A stretch of 15,955 nucleotides of DNA, taken from contig DKMV01000391.1 in the NCBI GenBank assembly GCA_002469605.1, forward strand, positions 2,981 through 18,935, given 5' to 3'. Source of the stretch: Leclercia sp. UBA7405 (GTDB taxonomy: Bacteria > Pseudomonadota > Gammaproteobacteria > Enterobacterales > Enterobacteriaceae). The notes under the pieces are model-generated. The model was not told the origin of the DNA. It made no database searches and saw nothing but the letters and a program-made list of their open reading frames with translations. Position numbers and translations under genes: made by a program. Positions 6,576 to 15,955 of this stretch are shown here, in pieces (position 1 is the first letter of the stretch; every line of letters begins with the position of its first letter).

Positions 6576-7147
6576 GTGAGGGCGCCGCCCAGACGGCACT
6601 GGGCAAAGCGCAGAATATCTTCTGCGAGGCGGTGCGCCGTATCCACATCGGCCTGGCTGCGGTTGACCAGCATCCGGCTCAGACAGCCCTCCAGCACCAG
6701 CTCCATCTGTTTTGCGACCATGGCCGGATCGTCAACTTCCAGGGTGGCGAGCAGCTCGTGGGTAAACTCATAGGCCGCGCTTTTTTGCCGATCGGCAAGC
6801 TGATGAACAGGGTGCTGCGGATCGGGATAGAAGGTACAGGCGGCAATAAACAGGCAGCCGGGGTAGCGGTGATTGCGCACGCATTCGGTAAGTGCGCTAT
6901 AGCGGGCCAGTATTTTTTGCTCAGTGGTTAGCTCGGTATTTAGCCTCAGCTGGCTGCGCCAGACGTCCACCTTCTGGCTGAGATAACGCAGTGCGTCGTA
7001 CAGTAGTGCCTCTTTGTCCGGCCAGAAGCGCATTAACTCATCGAGCGGATAATTCACGCGTTCGGCGACCGTTTCCAGCGAGGTGCTGGCTATTCCCTGG
7101 ATCTCCAGTAGTTGCAGGGTTTCTTCTAAAACATCTTCACGTTGCAC
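6572..7147 (-). CDS. yjdC: YjdC, TetR-like transcriptional regulator
   Basis: 191 residues from a GTG at 7147, preceded by GAGGAG at a good distance, giving [15 protein letters not shown] as in E. coli YjdC, which as I recall is also 191 residues; an upstream ATG at 7174 is less likely. The N-terminal 45 residues form a TetR-type helix-turn-helix ([30 protein letters not shown]). The rest is the all-helical ligand/dimer domain, with the distinctive [20 protein letters not shown] stretch and a C-terminal [10 protein letters not shown] segment. It lies 45 bases downstream of dsbD on the same strand and may be co-transcribed with it. Its regulatory targets are not known to me. The 3' end overlaps the stop codon of the convergent exporter gene by four bases. 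Confidence 0.93.
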   Translation of the reverse strand: MQREDVLEETLQLLEIQGIASTSLETVAERVNYPLDELMRFWPDKEALLYDALRYLSQKVDVWRSQLRLNTELTTEQKILARYSALTECVRNHRYPGCLFIAACTFYPDPQHPVHQLADRQKSAAYEFTHELLATLEVDDPAMVAKQMELVLEGCLSRMLVNRSQADVDTAHRLAEDILRFAQCRLGGALT

Positions 7148-7192
7148 AATTTTCTCCTCTGCAAACCTTCGCACGTCCGTCTACAGTGTCGT

Positions 7193-8887
7193 TTACGGTT
7201 GGCGATCGCGCAAATGCGCGCTAAATGCAGCGGCGTCCATAAAACCGGTTACCCGCTGCGCGCGTTGCTCTTCTCCCTGCCCGTTGAAAAACAGAATGGT
7301 AGGCAGGCCAAGGACGTTTAATGATTTCAGTAACGCCTTATCCCCGGCGTTATTGGCCGTGACGTTCGCCTGCAGCAGAACGGTCTCTTTTAACGCATTT
7401 TGCACCTGTGGATCGCTAAAAGTGTATTTTTCGAACTCCTTGCAGGCCACGCACCAGTCGGCGTAGAGATCTAGCATCACCGGCTTGCCATTGGCCTGCG
7501 CCAGGGCGTGATGCAGCTCATCCATATTGCTGACCTGGGTAAAGTTGAGATGCGCCTGCTGCTGGACGGCAGGGGCGCCAAACGCCCAGTCCTGAAGAGG
7601 GCGGACGCTGACCAGCGCAGCGGCCAGCAGCAGGATCTGCACGATGCGCATCCAGCTGTTTTTGGCCGCCAGGCTGGCGATAAAGGCCCAGCTAAAGAAG
7701 GCCACGCCAAGCATCGCCCACAGCCGAATACCCCAGATGTCACCCAGCACCCGCTCCAGCAGGAAAACCGGCAGGGCCAGGATCACAAAACCAAAGGCGG
7801 TTTTGACCTGCGCCATCCACGGCCCGCTTTTGGGCAGCAGGCGATTGCCAAAGACGGTGACCAGAATCAGCGGCAGGCCCATCCCCAGCGCATAAAGGTA
7901 AAGCGTGCCGCCGCCGAGCCACAGGTTACCGCTCTGGGCAATATAGAGCAGGATGGCACTCAGCGGGGCGGTAGTGCAGGGGGAGCAGATCAGCCCGGCA
8001 ATCGCCCCCATGGCAAACACGCCGCCTGCCGAGCCGCCCTGCTGGCGGTTGCTCATCAGGGTTAAGCGGGTCTGCAAGGATGAAGGCAGCTGCAGGTTGA
8101 ACAGGCCGAACATCGACAGCGCCAGCACGATAAATAGCGCGGAGAGGCCGATGAGCACGTAAGGGTGCTGGAGCGCCGCCTGGAACTGCAGCCCGGCGGC
8201 GGCGACCACCAGGCCGAGGGCGGTATAGGTTAATGCCATACCCTGCACATATATAAACGCCAGCAGCAGCGCCCGGGCGGTAGAGAGACGCTGTTTACCG
8301 CCAAGCACGATGCCCGAAATGAGCGGATACATCGGCAGCACGCAGGGGGTAAAGGCGATACCTATGCCGATCAGCAACGCCCACAGGGCGGAGAAGGGCA
8401 GATCGCTCTGTGGCGGAGCCTCGCTCACCCTGGAGGCAGGCGGCGCGGCTACTGCCAGGGCCTGTACTTCGCTGAGCGGCACTACTTTGGTTTCCGGGGG
8501 ATAGCACAGACCGGCATCGGCGCATCCCTGATACGTCACGGTTAGGGTGGCGCCTTTTGCGGCCTGATTGATGGTCACCGGTACCGTCAGCCGCTGGCGG
8601 TAAATCTCGCTTTTGCCGTAAAACTCATCTTCATGCTGCTCGCCCGCAGGCAGCTTTAGCTCGCCGACGCTGGCCTGCGCCGGGGTAATACTTATCTGTT
8701 TGCGATAGAGATAAAAACCGGACTTCACATTCCAGTTCAGGTTGAGTTCATGTTGGTTTTGCTGAAAATCGAAAACAAACGCCTGGTCGGCAGGAATAAA
8801 GTTTGAACGGCCGGGTGCGTCAAACAACCCGGCAAAGGCTGAGGAGCTGCACAGCAGCAGGATCAGCGTAAGGATGCGTTGAGCCAT
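7193..8887 (-). CDS. dsbD: DsbD, thiol:disulfide interchange protein
   Basis: 564 residues with the full three-part DsbD layout. A signal peptide (residues 1-19, ending AFA) leads to the periplasmic alpha domain, with the Cys pair near residues 122 and 128 ([11 protein letters not shown]). The membrane domain has eight or so hydrophobic segments, with PCVLPMYPL (Cys182) and GLICSPCTT (Cys301). The C-terminal periplasmic thioredoxin-like domain has a Cys-Val-Ala-Cys active site (about 479-482, [14 protein letters not shown]). All six redox cysteines are present. The protein moves electrons from cytoplasmic thioredoxin across the inner membrane to DsbC, DsbG and the cytochrome c maturation pathway. 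The start overlaps the 3' end of cutA by 25 bases, so translation is probably coupled. yjdC follows after 45 bases. Confidence 0.97.
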   Translation of the reverse strand: MAQRILTLILLLCSSSAFAGLFDAPGRSNFIPADQAFVFDFQQNQHELNLNWNVKSGFYLYRKQISITPAQASVGELKLPAGEQHEDEFYGKSEIYRQRLTVPVTINQAAKGATLTVTYQGCADAGLCYPPETKVVPLSEVQALAVAAPPASRVSEAPPQSDLPFSALWALLIGIGIAFTPCVLPMYPLISGIVLGGKQRLSTARALLLAFIYVQGMALTYTALGLVVAAAGLQFQAALQHPYVLIGLSALFIVLALSMFGLFNLQLPSSLQTRLTLMSNRQQGGSAGGVFAMGAIAGLICSPCTTAPLSAILLYIAQSGNLWLGGGTLYLYALGMGLPLILVTVFGNRLLPKSGPWMAQVKTAFGFVILALPVFLLERVLGDIWGIRLWAMLGVAFFSWAFIASLAAKNSWMRIVQILLLAAALVSVRPLQDWAFGAPAVQQQAHLNFTQVSNMDELHHALAQANGKPVMLDLYADWCVACKEFEKYTFSDPQVQNALKETVLLQANVTANNAGDKALLKSLNVLGLPTILFFNGQGEEQRAQRVTGFMDAAAFSAHLRDRQP

Positions 8888-9186
8888 GAGAGATAATCGT
8901 TATCGCCGTGGAGCACTGGCAAAACCAGCAGTTCCGGGGTCTGGTAAGGGTGTTGAGACTTAAGACAATCGAGGAGCGCCTGCTGTAGCGCCGTGTTGGA
9001 TTTTAGCAGCATCTGCACTTCATACTCCTGTTCCAGCTTGCCCTCCCAGTAGTACAGCGAGGTGGCACCGGGCAGGATGGTGACGCAGGCGGCGAGCTTG
9101 TCTGCCAGTACTTTGGCGGCAAGATCCTGAGCGGTGGCTTCATCGGGAGCGGTACAGAGTACAACAACAGCGTCGGGTGTATTCAC
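8863..9186 (-). CDS. cutA: CutA, small divalent-cation tolerance family protein
   Basis: 107 residues from a GTG at 9186. An in-frame stop lies a few codons upstream, so no longer start exists; GAGG is present eight bases before the GTG. The protein carries the CutA core: [43 protein letters not shown] and [13 protein letters not shown], ending LSWLNASLR. It is slightly shorter at the N-terminus than the E. coli protein as I recall it. CutA forms a stable trimer with a ferredoxin-like fold; it was linked to copper tolerance, but that phenotype has been attributed to the neighbouring dsbD, and its exact role is open. The last 25 bases overlap dsbD. Confidence 0.95.
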   Translation of the reverse strand: MNTPDAVVVLCTAPDEATAQDLAAKVLADKLAACVTILPGATSLYYWEGKLEQEYEVQMLLKSNTALQQALLDCLKSQHPYQTPELLVLPVLHGDNDYLSWLNASLR

Positions 9187-9215
9187 AGGTCGGCCTCGTT
9201 ATCGCGAAAGCGGTC

Positions 9216-9224
9216 ACTATAGCA
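9216..9224 (-). promoter_or_regulatory. Possible extended -10 promoter for cutA-dsbD
   Basis: On the minus strand TGC-TATAGT forms an extended -10 element (TATAGT, five of six to consensus, with the upstream TG). It is 30 bases before the cutA start and after the dcuA terminator. No clear -35 is seen, which extended -10 promoters tolerate. Confidence 0.45.
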
Positions 9225-9247
9225 TGGAGGCCAGACGCTCATTAATG

Positions 9248-9272
9248 AATCGGGCCGCAATGCGGCCCGATT
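9248..9272 (-). terminator. Intrinsic terminator after dcuA (hairpin nearly symmetric)
   Basis: AATCGGGCCGC / GCGGCCCGATT is a perfect 11-bp stem with a three-base AAT loop. It lies 28 bases past the dcuA stop. T-rich sequence follows on both strands (GATTTTAAG on plus, GATTCATTAAT on minus), so it separates dcuA from cutA. The minus-side T-run is imperfect. Confidence 0.7.
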
Positions 9273-9299
9273 TTAAGTAATTTTACATCGTCATTGGTT

Positions 9300-10601
9300 T
9301 TACAGCAGTATGCCGCCAATGATAAAGCCGAGGACCACGCACAGGCAGATAGCAATCACGCCCGGAATGAGAAACGCGTGGTTAAACACATATTTACCGA
9401 TGCGCGTGGAGCCGGTGTCGTCCATCTCTACCGCCGCCAGCAGGGTCGGGTAGGTAGGCAGGACGAACAGCGCCGATACGGCGGCAAAAGAGGCGATGGC
9501 GGTGAGCGGCGTGACGCCCAGCATCAGGGCCGCAGGCATCAGCGCTTTGGTGGTGGCGGCCTGGGAGTAAAGCAGCGTTGCGGCGAAGAAGAGCACGACC
9601 GCCAGCAGCCACGGATAGCTGTGCAGCAGATCGCCCGCCACGGTCTGGATGTCAGCAATGTGGGCCTTCACAAAGGTATCGCCCAGCCATGCCACACCCA
9701 GAACGCATACGCAGGCGCTCATTCCGGATTTGAAGGTGCTGGCGTTCAGCACTTCGCTGGTGTCTATTTTGCAACTGATGCTAATCAGCGTGGCGATAGT
9801 CAGCATGAATACCACGATCGCTTCGTTACGTGGCAGCACCGGATTCTGGATCAGCCCAACGGTGTCGCTGATGGCGGTGGCGTAAAACATCACCGCCACG
9901 ATGCCGATCAGGAACAGCAGCACGGAGCGCTTAGCGTGCGGCTTCAGTTCGAACACCTGATTGCCGCGCAGCTTCACTTCCCCTTTCGCCAGACGCTCCT
10001 GATAGACCGGATCGTCTTTCAGCTCGGCACCGAGGAAGTTACAGAACACTGCGGTGATCATCACGGCAAGCAGCGTAACCGGAATACAGATCGACAGCAG
10101 GGTCAGGTAGCTTACGCCCATGGGCTCAAGGATACCGGCGAAGAAGACGACGGCCGCGGAGATGGGGGAGGCGGTAATGGCAATCTGCGAGGCGACAACG
10201 GCAATAGAGAGTGGGCGCGACGGGCGGATACCCTGCTCTTTGGCCACTTCGGTGATCACCGGCAGCGTTGAGAAAGCGGTGTGGCCGGTGCCGGCCAGAA
10301 TGGTCATAAACCAGGTGACCAGCGGGGCGAGGAAGGTAATGTATTTCGGATGGCGACGCAGCATACGCTCCGCCAGGCTCACCAGATAATCCATCCCGCC
10401 TGCGACCTGCATGGCGGCAATAGCCGCGATAACCGCCATGATGATCTCAATGACGTCAAAGGGAATTGCGCCGGGTTTGATCTGAAAAAATAGGGTAAGA
10501 ACAAGAACACCGAGACCGCCGGCGAAACCAATACCGATACCCCCGAGTCTTGCGCCCAAGTAAATCGCCAACAGGACGATGACGAGTTCTGCTCCAAACA
10601 T
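9300..10601 (-). CDS. dcuA: DcuA, C4-dicarboxylate transporter
   Basis: 433 residues from the ATG at 10601 (AAGGTAGG upstream), the same length as E. coli DcuA as I recall. The protein is strongly hydrophobic throughout, with about ten membrane segments, beginning FGAELVIVLLAIYLGARLGG and ending GFIIGGILL. Diagnostic stretches include GMDYLVSLAERMLRRHPKY, FMTILAGTGHTAFSTLPVI and a cluster of small residues in SQIAITASPISAAVVFF. DcuA takes up or exchanges aspartate, fumarate, malate and succinate across the inner membrane and works with AspA: aspartate in, fumarate made, succinate out. It lies 114 bases downstream of aspA, beyond a strong hairpin terminator, so it is expressed by read-through or from its own promoter. 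Confidence 0.97.
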   Translation of the reverse strand: MFGAELVIVLLAIYLGARLGGIGIGFAGGLGVLVLTLFFQIKPGAIPFDVIEIIMAVIAAIAAMQVAGGMDYLVSLAERMLRRHPKYITFLAPLVTWFMTILAGTGHTAFSTLPVITEVAKEQGIRPSRPLSIAVVASQIAITASPISAAVVFFAGILEPMGVSYLTLLSICIPVTLLAVMITAVFCNFLGAELKDDPVYQERLAKGEVKLRGNQVFELKPHAKRSVLLFLIGIVAVMFYATAISDTVGLIQNPVLPRNEAIVVFMLTIATLISISCKIDTSEVLNASTFKSGMSACVCVLGVAWLGDTFVKAHIADIQTVAGDLLHSYPWLLAVVLFFAATLLYSQAATTKALMPAALMLGVTPLTAIASFAAVSALFVLPTYPTLLAAVEMDDTGSTRIGKYVFNHAFLIPGVIAICLCVVLGFIIGGILL

Positions 10602-10670
10602 AAGTGCCTACCTTGTTTATTAACAAGTTGATATTGAATTGTTGTGGATTGGTAACGCCTAAAAAGAAAA

Positions 10671-10694
10671 AAGGCACGTCAATTGACGTGCCTT
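10671..10694 (-). terminator. Strong intrinsic terminator after aspA
   Basis: AAGGCACGTCAATTGACGTGCCTT is a perfect 24-base palindrome. On the minus strand it is followed by TTTTCTTTTT (complement of 10661-10670), a textbook terminator, 21 bases beyond the aspA stop. It lies between aspA and dcuA and so should limit read-through into dcuA. Confidence 0.9.
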
Positions 10695-10715
10695 CATGAA
10701 TTTTAACCTGAACTA

Positions 10716-12152
10716 TTATTGTTCACTTTCATCCGTATATCGTTTTGCTTTATAGGCCGGGTGCATTAAGTTCTGCGCTGAGAAGATATCATCCAACTCG
10801 GCTTCTGTCAGCAATCCGCGTTCAAGAACCACTTCACGTACACTCTTGCCGGTTTCGGCACAAATTTTACCGACGATATCGCCGTTGTGGTGGCCAATGA
10901 ACGGGTTGAGGTAAGTGACGATGCCGATGGAGTTATAGACGTAGCTTTCACATACGGCTTTGTTGGCGGTAATGCCGTTAATGCATTTTTCCAGCAGGTT
11001 GTAGCAGGCGTTGGTCAGAATATGAATAGATTCAAACATTGCCTGGCCGATTACCGGTTCCATCACGTTCAGCTGCAGCTGACCCGCTTCCGAAGCCATG
11101 GTGACGGTAATATCGTTACCAATCACTTTAAAGCAGACCTGGTTTACCACCTCTGGCACCACCGGGTTCACTTTAGCCGGCATGATAGAGGAGCCAGCCT
11201 GAAGTTCTGGCAGGTTGATTTCGTTCAGACCCGCGCGTGGGCCGGAAGAGAGCAGACGCAGGTCATTACAGATTTTGGAGAGCTTCACCGCCAGGCGCTT
11301 TAGGGCGCTGTGCACCATGACGTAGGCGCCGCAGTCGGAGGTGGCTTCGATCAGATCTTCTGCCGGGACCACCGCCAGGTTGGAGACTTCTGCCAGTTTC
11401 TGTACCGCCAGCTGCTGATAGCCATCCGGGGTGTTGAGGCGCGTACCGATGGCGGTGGCGCCAAGGTTCACTTCCAGCAGCAGCTCAGACGTGCGCAACA
11501 GGTTTTTGGTCTCTTCGTTCAGCAGCACGTTAAACGCGTGGAACTCCTGGCCCAGGGTCATTGGCACGGCATCCTGCAGCTGGGTACGACCCATTTTCAG
11601 GATATCCTGGAACTCTACCGCCTTGTTCTGGAAACCTTCGCCCAGCTGATTAATGGCATCAACCAGTTTGATCACAGAGGCGTAGACCGCGATACGGAAG
11701 CCGGTTGGGTAGGCGTCGTTGGTGGACTGGCATTTGTTGACGTGGTCGTTCGGGTTCAGATACTGGTATTCACCTTTCTGATGACCCATCAGTTCCAGGC
11801 CGATGTTGGCCAGAACCTCGTTGGTATTCATATTCACGGAGGTGCCAGCGCCGCCCTGGTAGACATCTACCGGGAACTGATCCATGCACTTGCCGTTATT
11901 CAGCACTTCATCGCAGGCGGAGATAATCGCATTTGCTACGTTTTTCGGGATAGTTTGCAGCTCTTTATTGGCCAGGGCTGCGGCTTTCTTCACCATCACC
12001 ATTCCGCGCACAAATTCAGGGATATCGCTGATTTTGCTGTTACTGATGTAGAAGTTTTCAATCGCTCTCAGAGTGTGAATACCATAGTAGGCATCCGCTG
12101 GAACTTCCCTGGTACCCAACAAATCTTCTTCGATACGAATGTTGTTTAACAT
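10716..12152 (-). CDS. aspA: AspA, aspartate ammonia-lyase
   Basis: 478 residues from the ATG at 12152, preceded by AGAAGG; a longer reading from 12191 would add 13 unlikely residues. The length equals that of E. coli AspA and the sequence is close to it throughout ([20 protein letters not shown] at the start, [13 protein letters not shown] at the end). The fumarase/aspartase superfamily signature [12 protein letters not shown] lies near residue 320 and contains the catalytic serine loop. The upstream helices carry [13 protein letters not shown] and [12 protein letters not shown], the other active-site regions. It catalyses reversible deamination of L-aspartate to fumarate and ammonia in the cytoplasm and feeds fumarate respiration. 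dcuA lies downstream. The control region contains a good CRP site, in keeping with known catabolite control of aspA in E. coli. Confidence 0.98.
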   Translation of the reverse strand: MLNNIRIEEDLLGTREVPADAYYGIHTLRAIENFYISNSKISDIPEFVRGMVMVKKAAALANKELQTIPKNVANAIISACDEVLNNGKCMDQFPVDVYQGGAGTSVNMNTNEVLANIGLELMGHQKGEYQYLNPNDHVNKCQSTNDAYPTGFRIAVYASVIKLVDAINQLGEGFQNKAVEFQDILKMGRTQLQDAVPMTLGQEFHAFNVLLNEETKNLLRTSELLLEVNLGATAIGTRLNTPDGYQQLAVQKLAEVSNLAVVPAEDLIEATSDCGAYVMVHSALKRLAVKLSKICNDLRLLSSGPRAGLNEINLPELQAGSSIMPAKVNPVVPEVVNQVCFKVIGNDITVTMASEAGQLQLNVMEPVIGQAMFESIHILTNACYNLLEKCINGITANKAVCESYVYNSIGIVTYLNPFIGHHNGDIVGKICAETGKSVREVVLERGLLTEAELDDIFSAQNLMHPAYKAKRYTDESEQ

Positions 12153-12313
12153 GTGAACCTTCTTTTCAAGCTGCAATTGATGTAAACACACAGTACATCT
12201 GTGGTTATGTCTAATTCTGACCGACGATTATCCCCTTAACCGACCAGATGCCCGAGATCATATGCTGATGATAGCGAATTGCCGTAATCTGGATCACTTA
12301 TTATCGACCCCAA

Positions 12314-12336
12314 CACATGATAATCATTAATATGTG
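12314..12336. promoter_or_regulatory. 23-base near-palindrome overlapping the CRP site
   Basis: CACATGATAAT-C-ATTAATATGTG pairs at nine of eleven positions around the central C at 12325, plus one G-T. Its core ATGATAATCAT is a perfect odd palindrome (12317-12327) and shares 13 bases with the Fur box, but the outer Fur bases do not fit. The factor is unknown. Confidence 0.4.
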
Positions 12337-12348
12337 AAATGAGTCACC
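12333..12348. promoter_or_regulatory. CRP-type binding site between aspA and fxsA
   Basis: TGTGA-AATGAG-TCACC matches the CRP consensus TGTGA-N6-TCACA at nine of ten conserved bases. On the minus strand, TATCAT (complement of 12268-12273) and TATGAT (complement of 12257-12262) are possible aspA -10 elements; they would put the site near -80 or -90, roughly where class I activators act. The 328-base region 12153-12480 otherwise shows an inverted repeat CACAG/CTGTG at 12189-12203 and no gene. Confidence 0.7.
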
Positions 12349-12384
12349 GCTTTCATATTTCCAGAAAAATATCCGTGCAAACCG

Positions 12385-12408
12385 ATTGAATTTTGGCTAA
12401 CCGCCCAT
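12385..12408 (+). promoter_or_regulatory. Candidate heat-shock (sigma-32) promoter for fxsA
   Basis: ATTGAA (12385-12390) resembles the sigma-32 -35 CTTGAA, and GCCCAT followed by AT (12403-12410) resembles the -10 CCCCATnT. Each has one mismatch. The 12-base spacer is about two bases shorter than usual. I recall fxsA being listed in the E. coli sigma-32 regulon, which supports the call. Confidence 0.45.
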
Positions 12409-12480
12409 ATCACTGTGGGACGCGAATCGCGAAAATATTCAGACAGGGGCCGCCGTGCCGCTGCCATACAGGAGATGCCA

Positions 12481-12945
12481 GTGCGCTGGATACCGTTACT
12501 TGCTGTTTTTCTTTACGTTTATATTGAGATTTCGATTTTCATTCAGGTTGCTCATGTGTTCGGCGTCCTGCTGACCCTGATTCTGGTGATCTTTACTTCG
12601 GTGATTGGTATGTCACTGGTGCGTAACCAGGGTTTCAAAAACTTCCTGTTAATGCAGCAGAAGATGGCCGCTGGCGAAAGCCCGGCGAAAGAGATGGTGA
12701 AAAGCGTCTCGCTGATTATTGCCGGTCTGCTGCTGTTACTCCCCGGCTTCTTTACCGACTTCCTGGGCCTGCTATTACTGCTGCCGCCGGTGCAAAAACA
12801 CTTGACCATGAAGCTTATGCCCCATCTGCGCTTTAACCGGATGCCGGGCGGTGGGTTCAGTACCGGGCCCGGCGAAACCTTTGATGGCGAGTATCAGCGT
12901 AAAGACGAGCAGCGCGACCGTTTAGACCATAAAGACGATCGCTGA
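12481..12945 (+). CDS. fxsA: FxsA, inner-membrane protein (suppressor of F exclusion of phage T7)
   Basis: 154 residues from the GTG at 12481. AGGAG ends six bases before this GTG, whereas the in-frame ATG at 12475 would abut it directly, so GTG is preferred; it also gives VRWIPLLAVFLYVYIE, aligned with the E. coli start. Three to four hydrophobic segments (about 1-20, 22-45 and 75-105) precede a hydrophilic tail ending EYQRKDEQRDRLDHKDDR, probably cytoplasmic. LLLPGFFTDFLGLLLLLPP is a family hallmark. In E. coli, extra FxsA relieves the block on T7 growth imposed by the F plasmid, seemingly by sequestering PifA at the membrane; its normal role is not established. The gene diverges from aspA and converges with yjeH. 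Confidence 0.95.
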   Translation: MRWIPLLAVFLYVYIEISIFIQVAHVFGVLLTLILVIFTSVIGMSLVRNQGFKNFLLMQQKMAAGESPAKEMVKSVSLIIAGLLLLLPGFFTDFLGLLLLLPPVQKHLTMKLMPHLRFNRMPGGGFSTGPGETFDGEYQRKDEQRDRLDHKDDR

Positions 12946-12956
12946 CAGATTGTAGG

Positions 12957-12998
12957 GTGGCGCTGTGTATACCGGCCTGCGGGTTGGCACAGCGCCAT
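12957..12998. terminator. Hairpin between convergent fxsA and yjeH
   Basis: TGGCGCTGTG (12958-12967) pairs perfectly with CACAGCGCCA (12988-12997), leaving a 20-base loop that contains a CCGG/GGTTGG partial inner stem. It lies in the 59-base gap between convergent genes, where a shared terminator is expected, but lacks a T-run on either side. It may instead be a repetitive extragenic palindrome. Confidence 0.45.
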
Positions 12999-13004
12999 GC
13001 TGCA

Positions 13005-14240
13005 TCAAGTGCTGCGTTTCGGTAAGAACAGCCAGAGTACCGCCAGCATAATCACCGCATACAGACTCTTCCAGCCCACCATCGCCAGTAATCCCAGGCA
13101 GAGCACGGCGCCCGTTATTGCCAGCAATTTATAGCGTCCCTTCAGCAGCCGACACCCGGCCAGCATGCAGAGCAGATAGATCATAATGAAGATGCCGTTG
13201 GCATAGACGATCAGCGCATCCAGATTAATATTGAGCACATAAATACATAACGTACTCAGCACGCAGCAGCCCAGCACGGCATTGAGCGCGTTCAGCGGTA
13301 GCTGGCGTCTGGAAAGGCGCGCCAGCGGACTCTCTGGCTTATACAGCGCCTGAGACCAGACCAGACGGGCGAAGCTCTGAATATAAATATTCAGGCTGGC
13401 AAAGCAGGCCAGATAGCCAATCACGCAGGCCACCCACAGGGCCTTAACACCAAACAGCTGCACCACGATAGCGGGTAGCGACGCGGCGGCGGCCATCTCT
13501 TTCCCCCAGGCGTTAAAGTGCAATACCAGCACGGTACAGGCCCAGTAGACGGTGCCGGCGAGCAGGAGACCGATCATCAGCGCGCGGGGGAAGTCACGCT
13601 CTGGCTGTTTAAATTCAGATGCCAGATGGGCAAAAGCCTCAAGGCCGACAAAACACCAGAACATGACCGACAGGGCGGCAAAAAGCGGCGGGTACTCAAC
13701 GTCAGTAATGGCCGGGAAGGGGATGTCGCGTAGCGTAATATCACCCGCCCACCAGATGGCGGCGATTAACGCCACGATCAGTACCGCAACCAGCGTTTGC
13801 AGATTGGCGCTGGAGCTGGCGCCTCTTGAGCCCACCCACCAGACGATGGCGAGCGTTCCCAGCTCGGCAAGCAGCAGTTGCTCATCATGCCAGCCAAACA
13901 GCGCCTGGCCGAAACCGGTGGCAATATGTAGCGCGGCAGGAAGCCCTACCGGGATCACTGACAGAAATAGCCAGCCCGTTACCCGCTCCAGCCTTGGGCT
14001 AAAAGCCATCCCAACAAAGTGCGCCACGCCGCCTGCGCTCGGGAAGTGGCGGCCAAGTATCGCAAAGACAATCGCCACCGGGAAAACCAGCACAATCAGC
14101 GCCGGCCACGCCCAGAGGCTATTATTCCCGGCGACCAGCGCCGCCAGGGCGGGTACGGCAAATACACCGGTTCCTAACAACGAAGTCGAGAGCAGGCCGA
14201 CGCCCTGCGCCAGGCCCAGCTCTTGTTTGAGTCCACTCAT
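13005..14240 (-). CDS. yjeH: YjeH, methionine and branched-chain amino-acid exporter (APC family)
   Basis: 411 residues from the ATG at 14240 with AGGA eight bases upstream. About eleven to twelve hydrophobic segments span the length. The start (SGLKQELGLAQGVGLLSTSL, then LGTGVFAVPALAALVAG) has the glycine-rich first helix typical of the amino acid-polyamine-organocation family. Other hallmarks that match E. coli YjeH are GRHFPSAGGVAHFVGMAF, SVMFWCFVGLEAFAHLASEF and FARLVWSQALY. E. coli YjeH exports L-methionine and branched-chain amino acids across the inner membrane. The gene is read divergently from groES, the two sharing a 178-base intergenic region, and converges on fxsA. No clear promoter of its own was found. 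Confidence 0.94.
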   Translation of the reverse strand: MSGLKQELGLAQGVGLLSTSLLGTGVFAVPALAALVAGNNSLWAWPALIVLVFPVAIVFAILGRHFPSAGGVAHFVGMAFSPRLERVTGWLFLSVIPVGLPAALHIATGFGQALFGWHDEQLLLAELGTLAIVWWVGSRGASSSANLQTLVAVLIVALIAAIWWAGDITLRDIPFPAITDVEYPPLFAALSVMFWCFVGLEAFAHLASEFKQPERDFPRALMIGLLLAGTVYWACTVLVLHFNAWGKEMAAAASLPAIVVQLFGVKALWVACVIGYLACFASLNIYIQSFARLVWSQALYKPESPLARLSRRQLPLNALNAVLGCCVLSTLCIYVLNINLDALIVYANGIFIMIYLLCMLAGCRLLKGRYKLLAITGAVLCLGLLAMVGWKSLYAVIMLAVLWLFLPKRST

Positions 14241-14280
14241 TTACATCGTCCTGCCACCGCTAAAAGAGAGGCGATGGTAA

Positions 14281-14712
<432 letters not shown>

Positions 14713-14739
14713 TTTACGCACGAAACTGTACGAATTTGA

Positions 14740-15955
<1,216 letters not shown>

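Noticed and set aside
5918..6931. 337-codon plus-strand frame across the exporter and yjdC
   Set aside because: It runs out of frame over one clear gene and antisense to another; no domain is recognisable.
9294..10271. 325-codon plus-strand frame across dcuA
   Set aside because: Antisense shadow of a clear DcuA gene; its composition (runs of Gln, His, Gly, Asp) is typical of a reversed membrane protein.
11310..12149. 279-codon plus-strand frame across aspA
   Set aside because: Antisense shadow of aspA, which is intact and conserved at full length.
12415..12480. Upstream extension of fxsA to 12415 or to the ATG at 12475
   Set aside because: The extension covers the promoter region, and the ATG at 12475 directly abuts AGGAG; the GTG at 12481 has proper spacing and matches the E. 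coli start.

Overview
The window comes from an enteric gammaproteobacterium of the family Enterobacteriaceae, most likely an Enterobacter-like relative of E. coli. This rests on recognising GroES/GroEL, AspA, DcuA, CutA, DsbD, YjdC, FxsA and YjeH and their order; the species cannot be named from this stretch alone. The gene order to the right of the tRNA matches the E. coli pheU-yjdC-dsbD-cutA-dcuA-aspA-fxsA-yjeH-groES-groEL segment as I remember it, except that an AraC-type regulator and a LysE-type exporter sit between pheU and yjdC.

Region 1 (1-4860) is the tRNA-proximal end of a genomic island. It opens inside the last part of jetC, the SMC-like ATPase of a Wadjet anti-plasmid system, followed one base later by jetD, the Toprim-type nuclease subunit. 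jetA, jetB and most of jetC lie beyond the left edge. Next comes a 683-residue protein with an AlbA_2 (Schlafen-like) domain and a GHKL-like ATPase domain. It carries seven tandem heptads encoded by a 21/42-base DNA repeat. A decayed P4-type integrase follows on the minus strand (no start codon, two frame breaks, an internal stop, no catalytic half). The stretch next to the tRNA holds a near-perfect copy of the tRNA 3' end, a run of six small hairpins and the tRNA terminator.

Region 2 (4861-7147) has tRNA-Phe(GAA) with a clear promoter, then an AraC-family regulator and a LysE-family exporter on the plus strand. A 19-base sequence occurs upstream of both genes with one mismatch and is probably the regulator's operator. 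yjdC (TetR-like) converges on the exporter, with overlapping stop codons.

Region 3 (7193-12152) is a minus-strand block: aspA, dcuA, cutA and dsbD, with yjdC continuing it. AspA converts aspartate to fumarate and DcuA exchanges C4-dicarboxylates, so these two serve anaerobic fumarate respiration and aspartate use. DsbD passes electrons across the inner membrane to periplasmic thiol proteins. CutA is a small trimeric protein encoded just ahead of dsbD and overlapping it.

Region 4 (12153-15955) holds a 328-base divergent control region between aspA and fxsA with a strong CRP-type site, then fxsA, the convergent exporter gene yjeH, and the groES-groEL chaperonin operon behind a textbook heat-shock (sigma-32) promoter. 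groEL runs off the right edge after 401 codons.

The most interesting parts are the pheU island (Wadjet end plus the repeat-bearing AlbA_2/ATPase gene), the hairpin array and att-like repeat beside the tRNA, and the putative operator pair of the AraC/LysE module.
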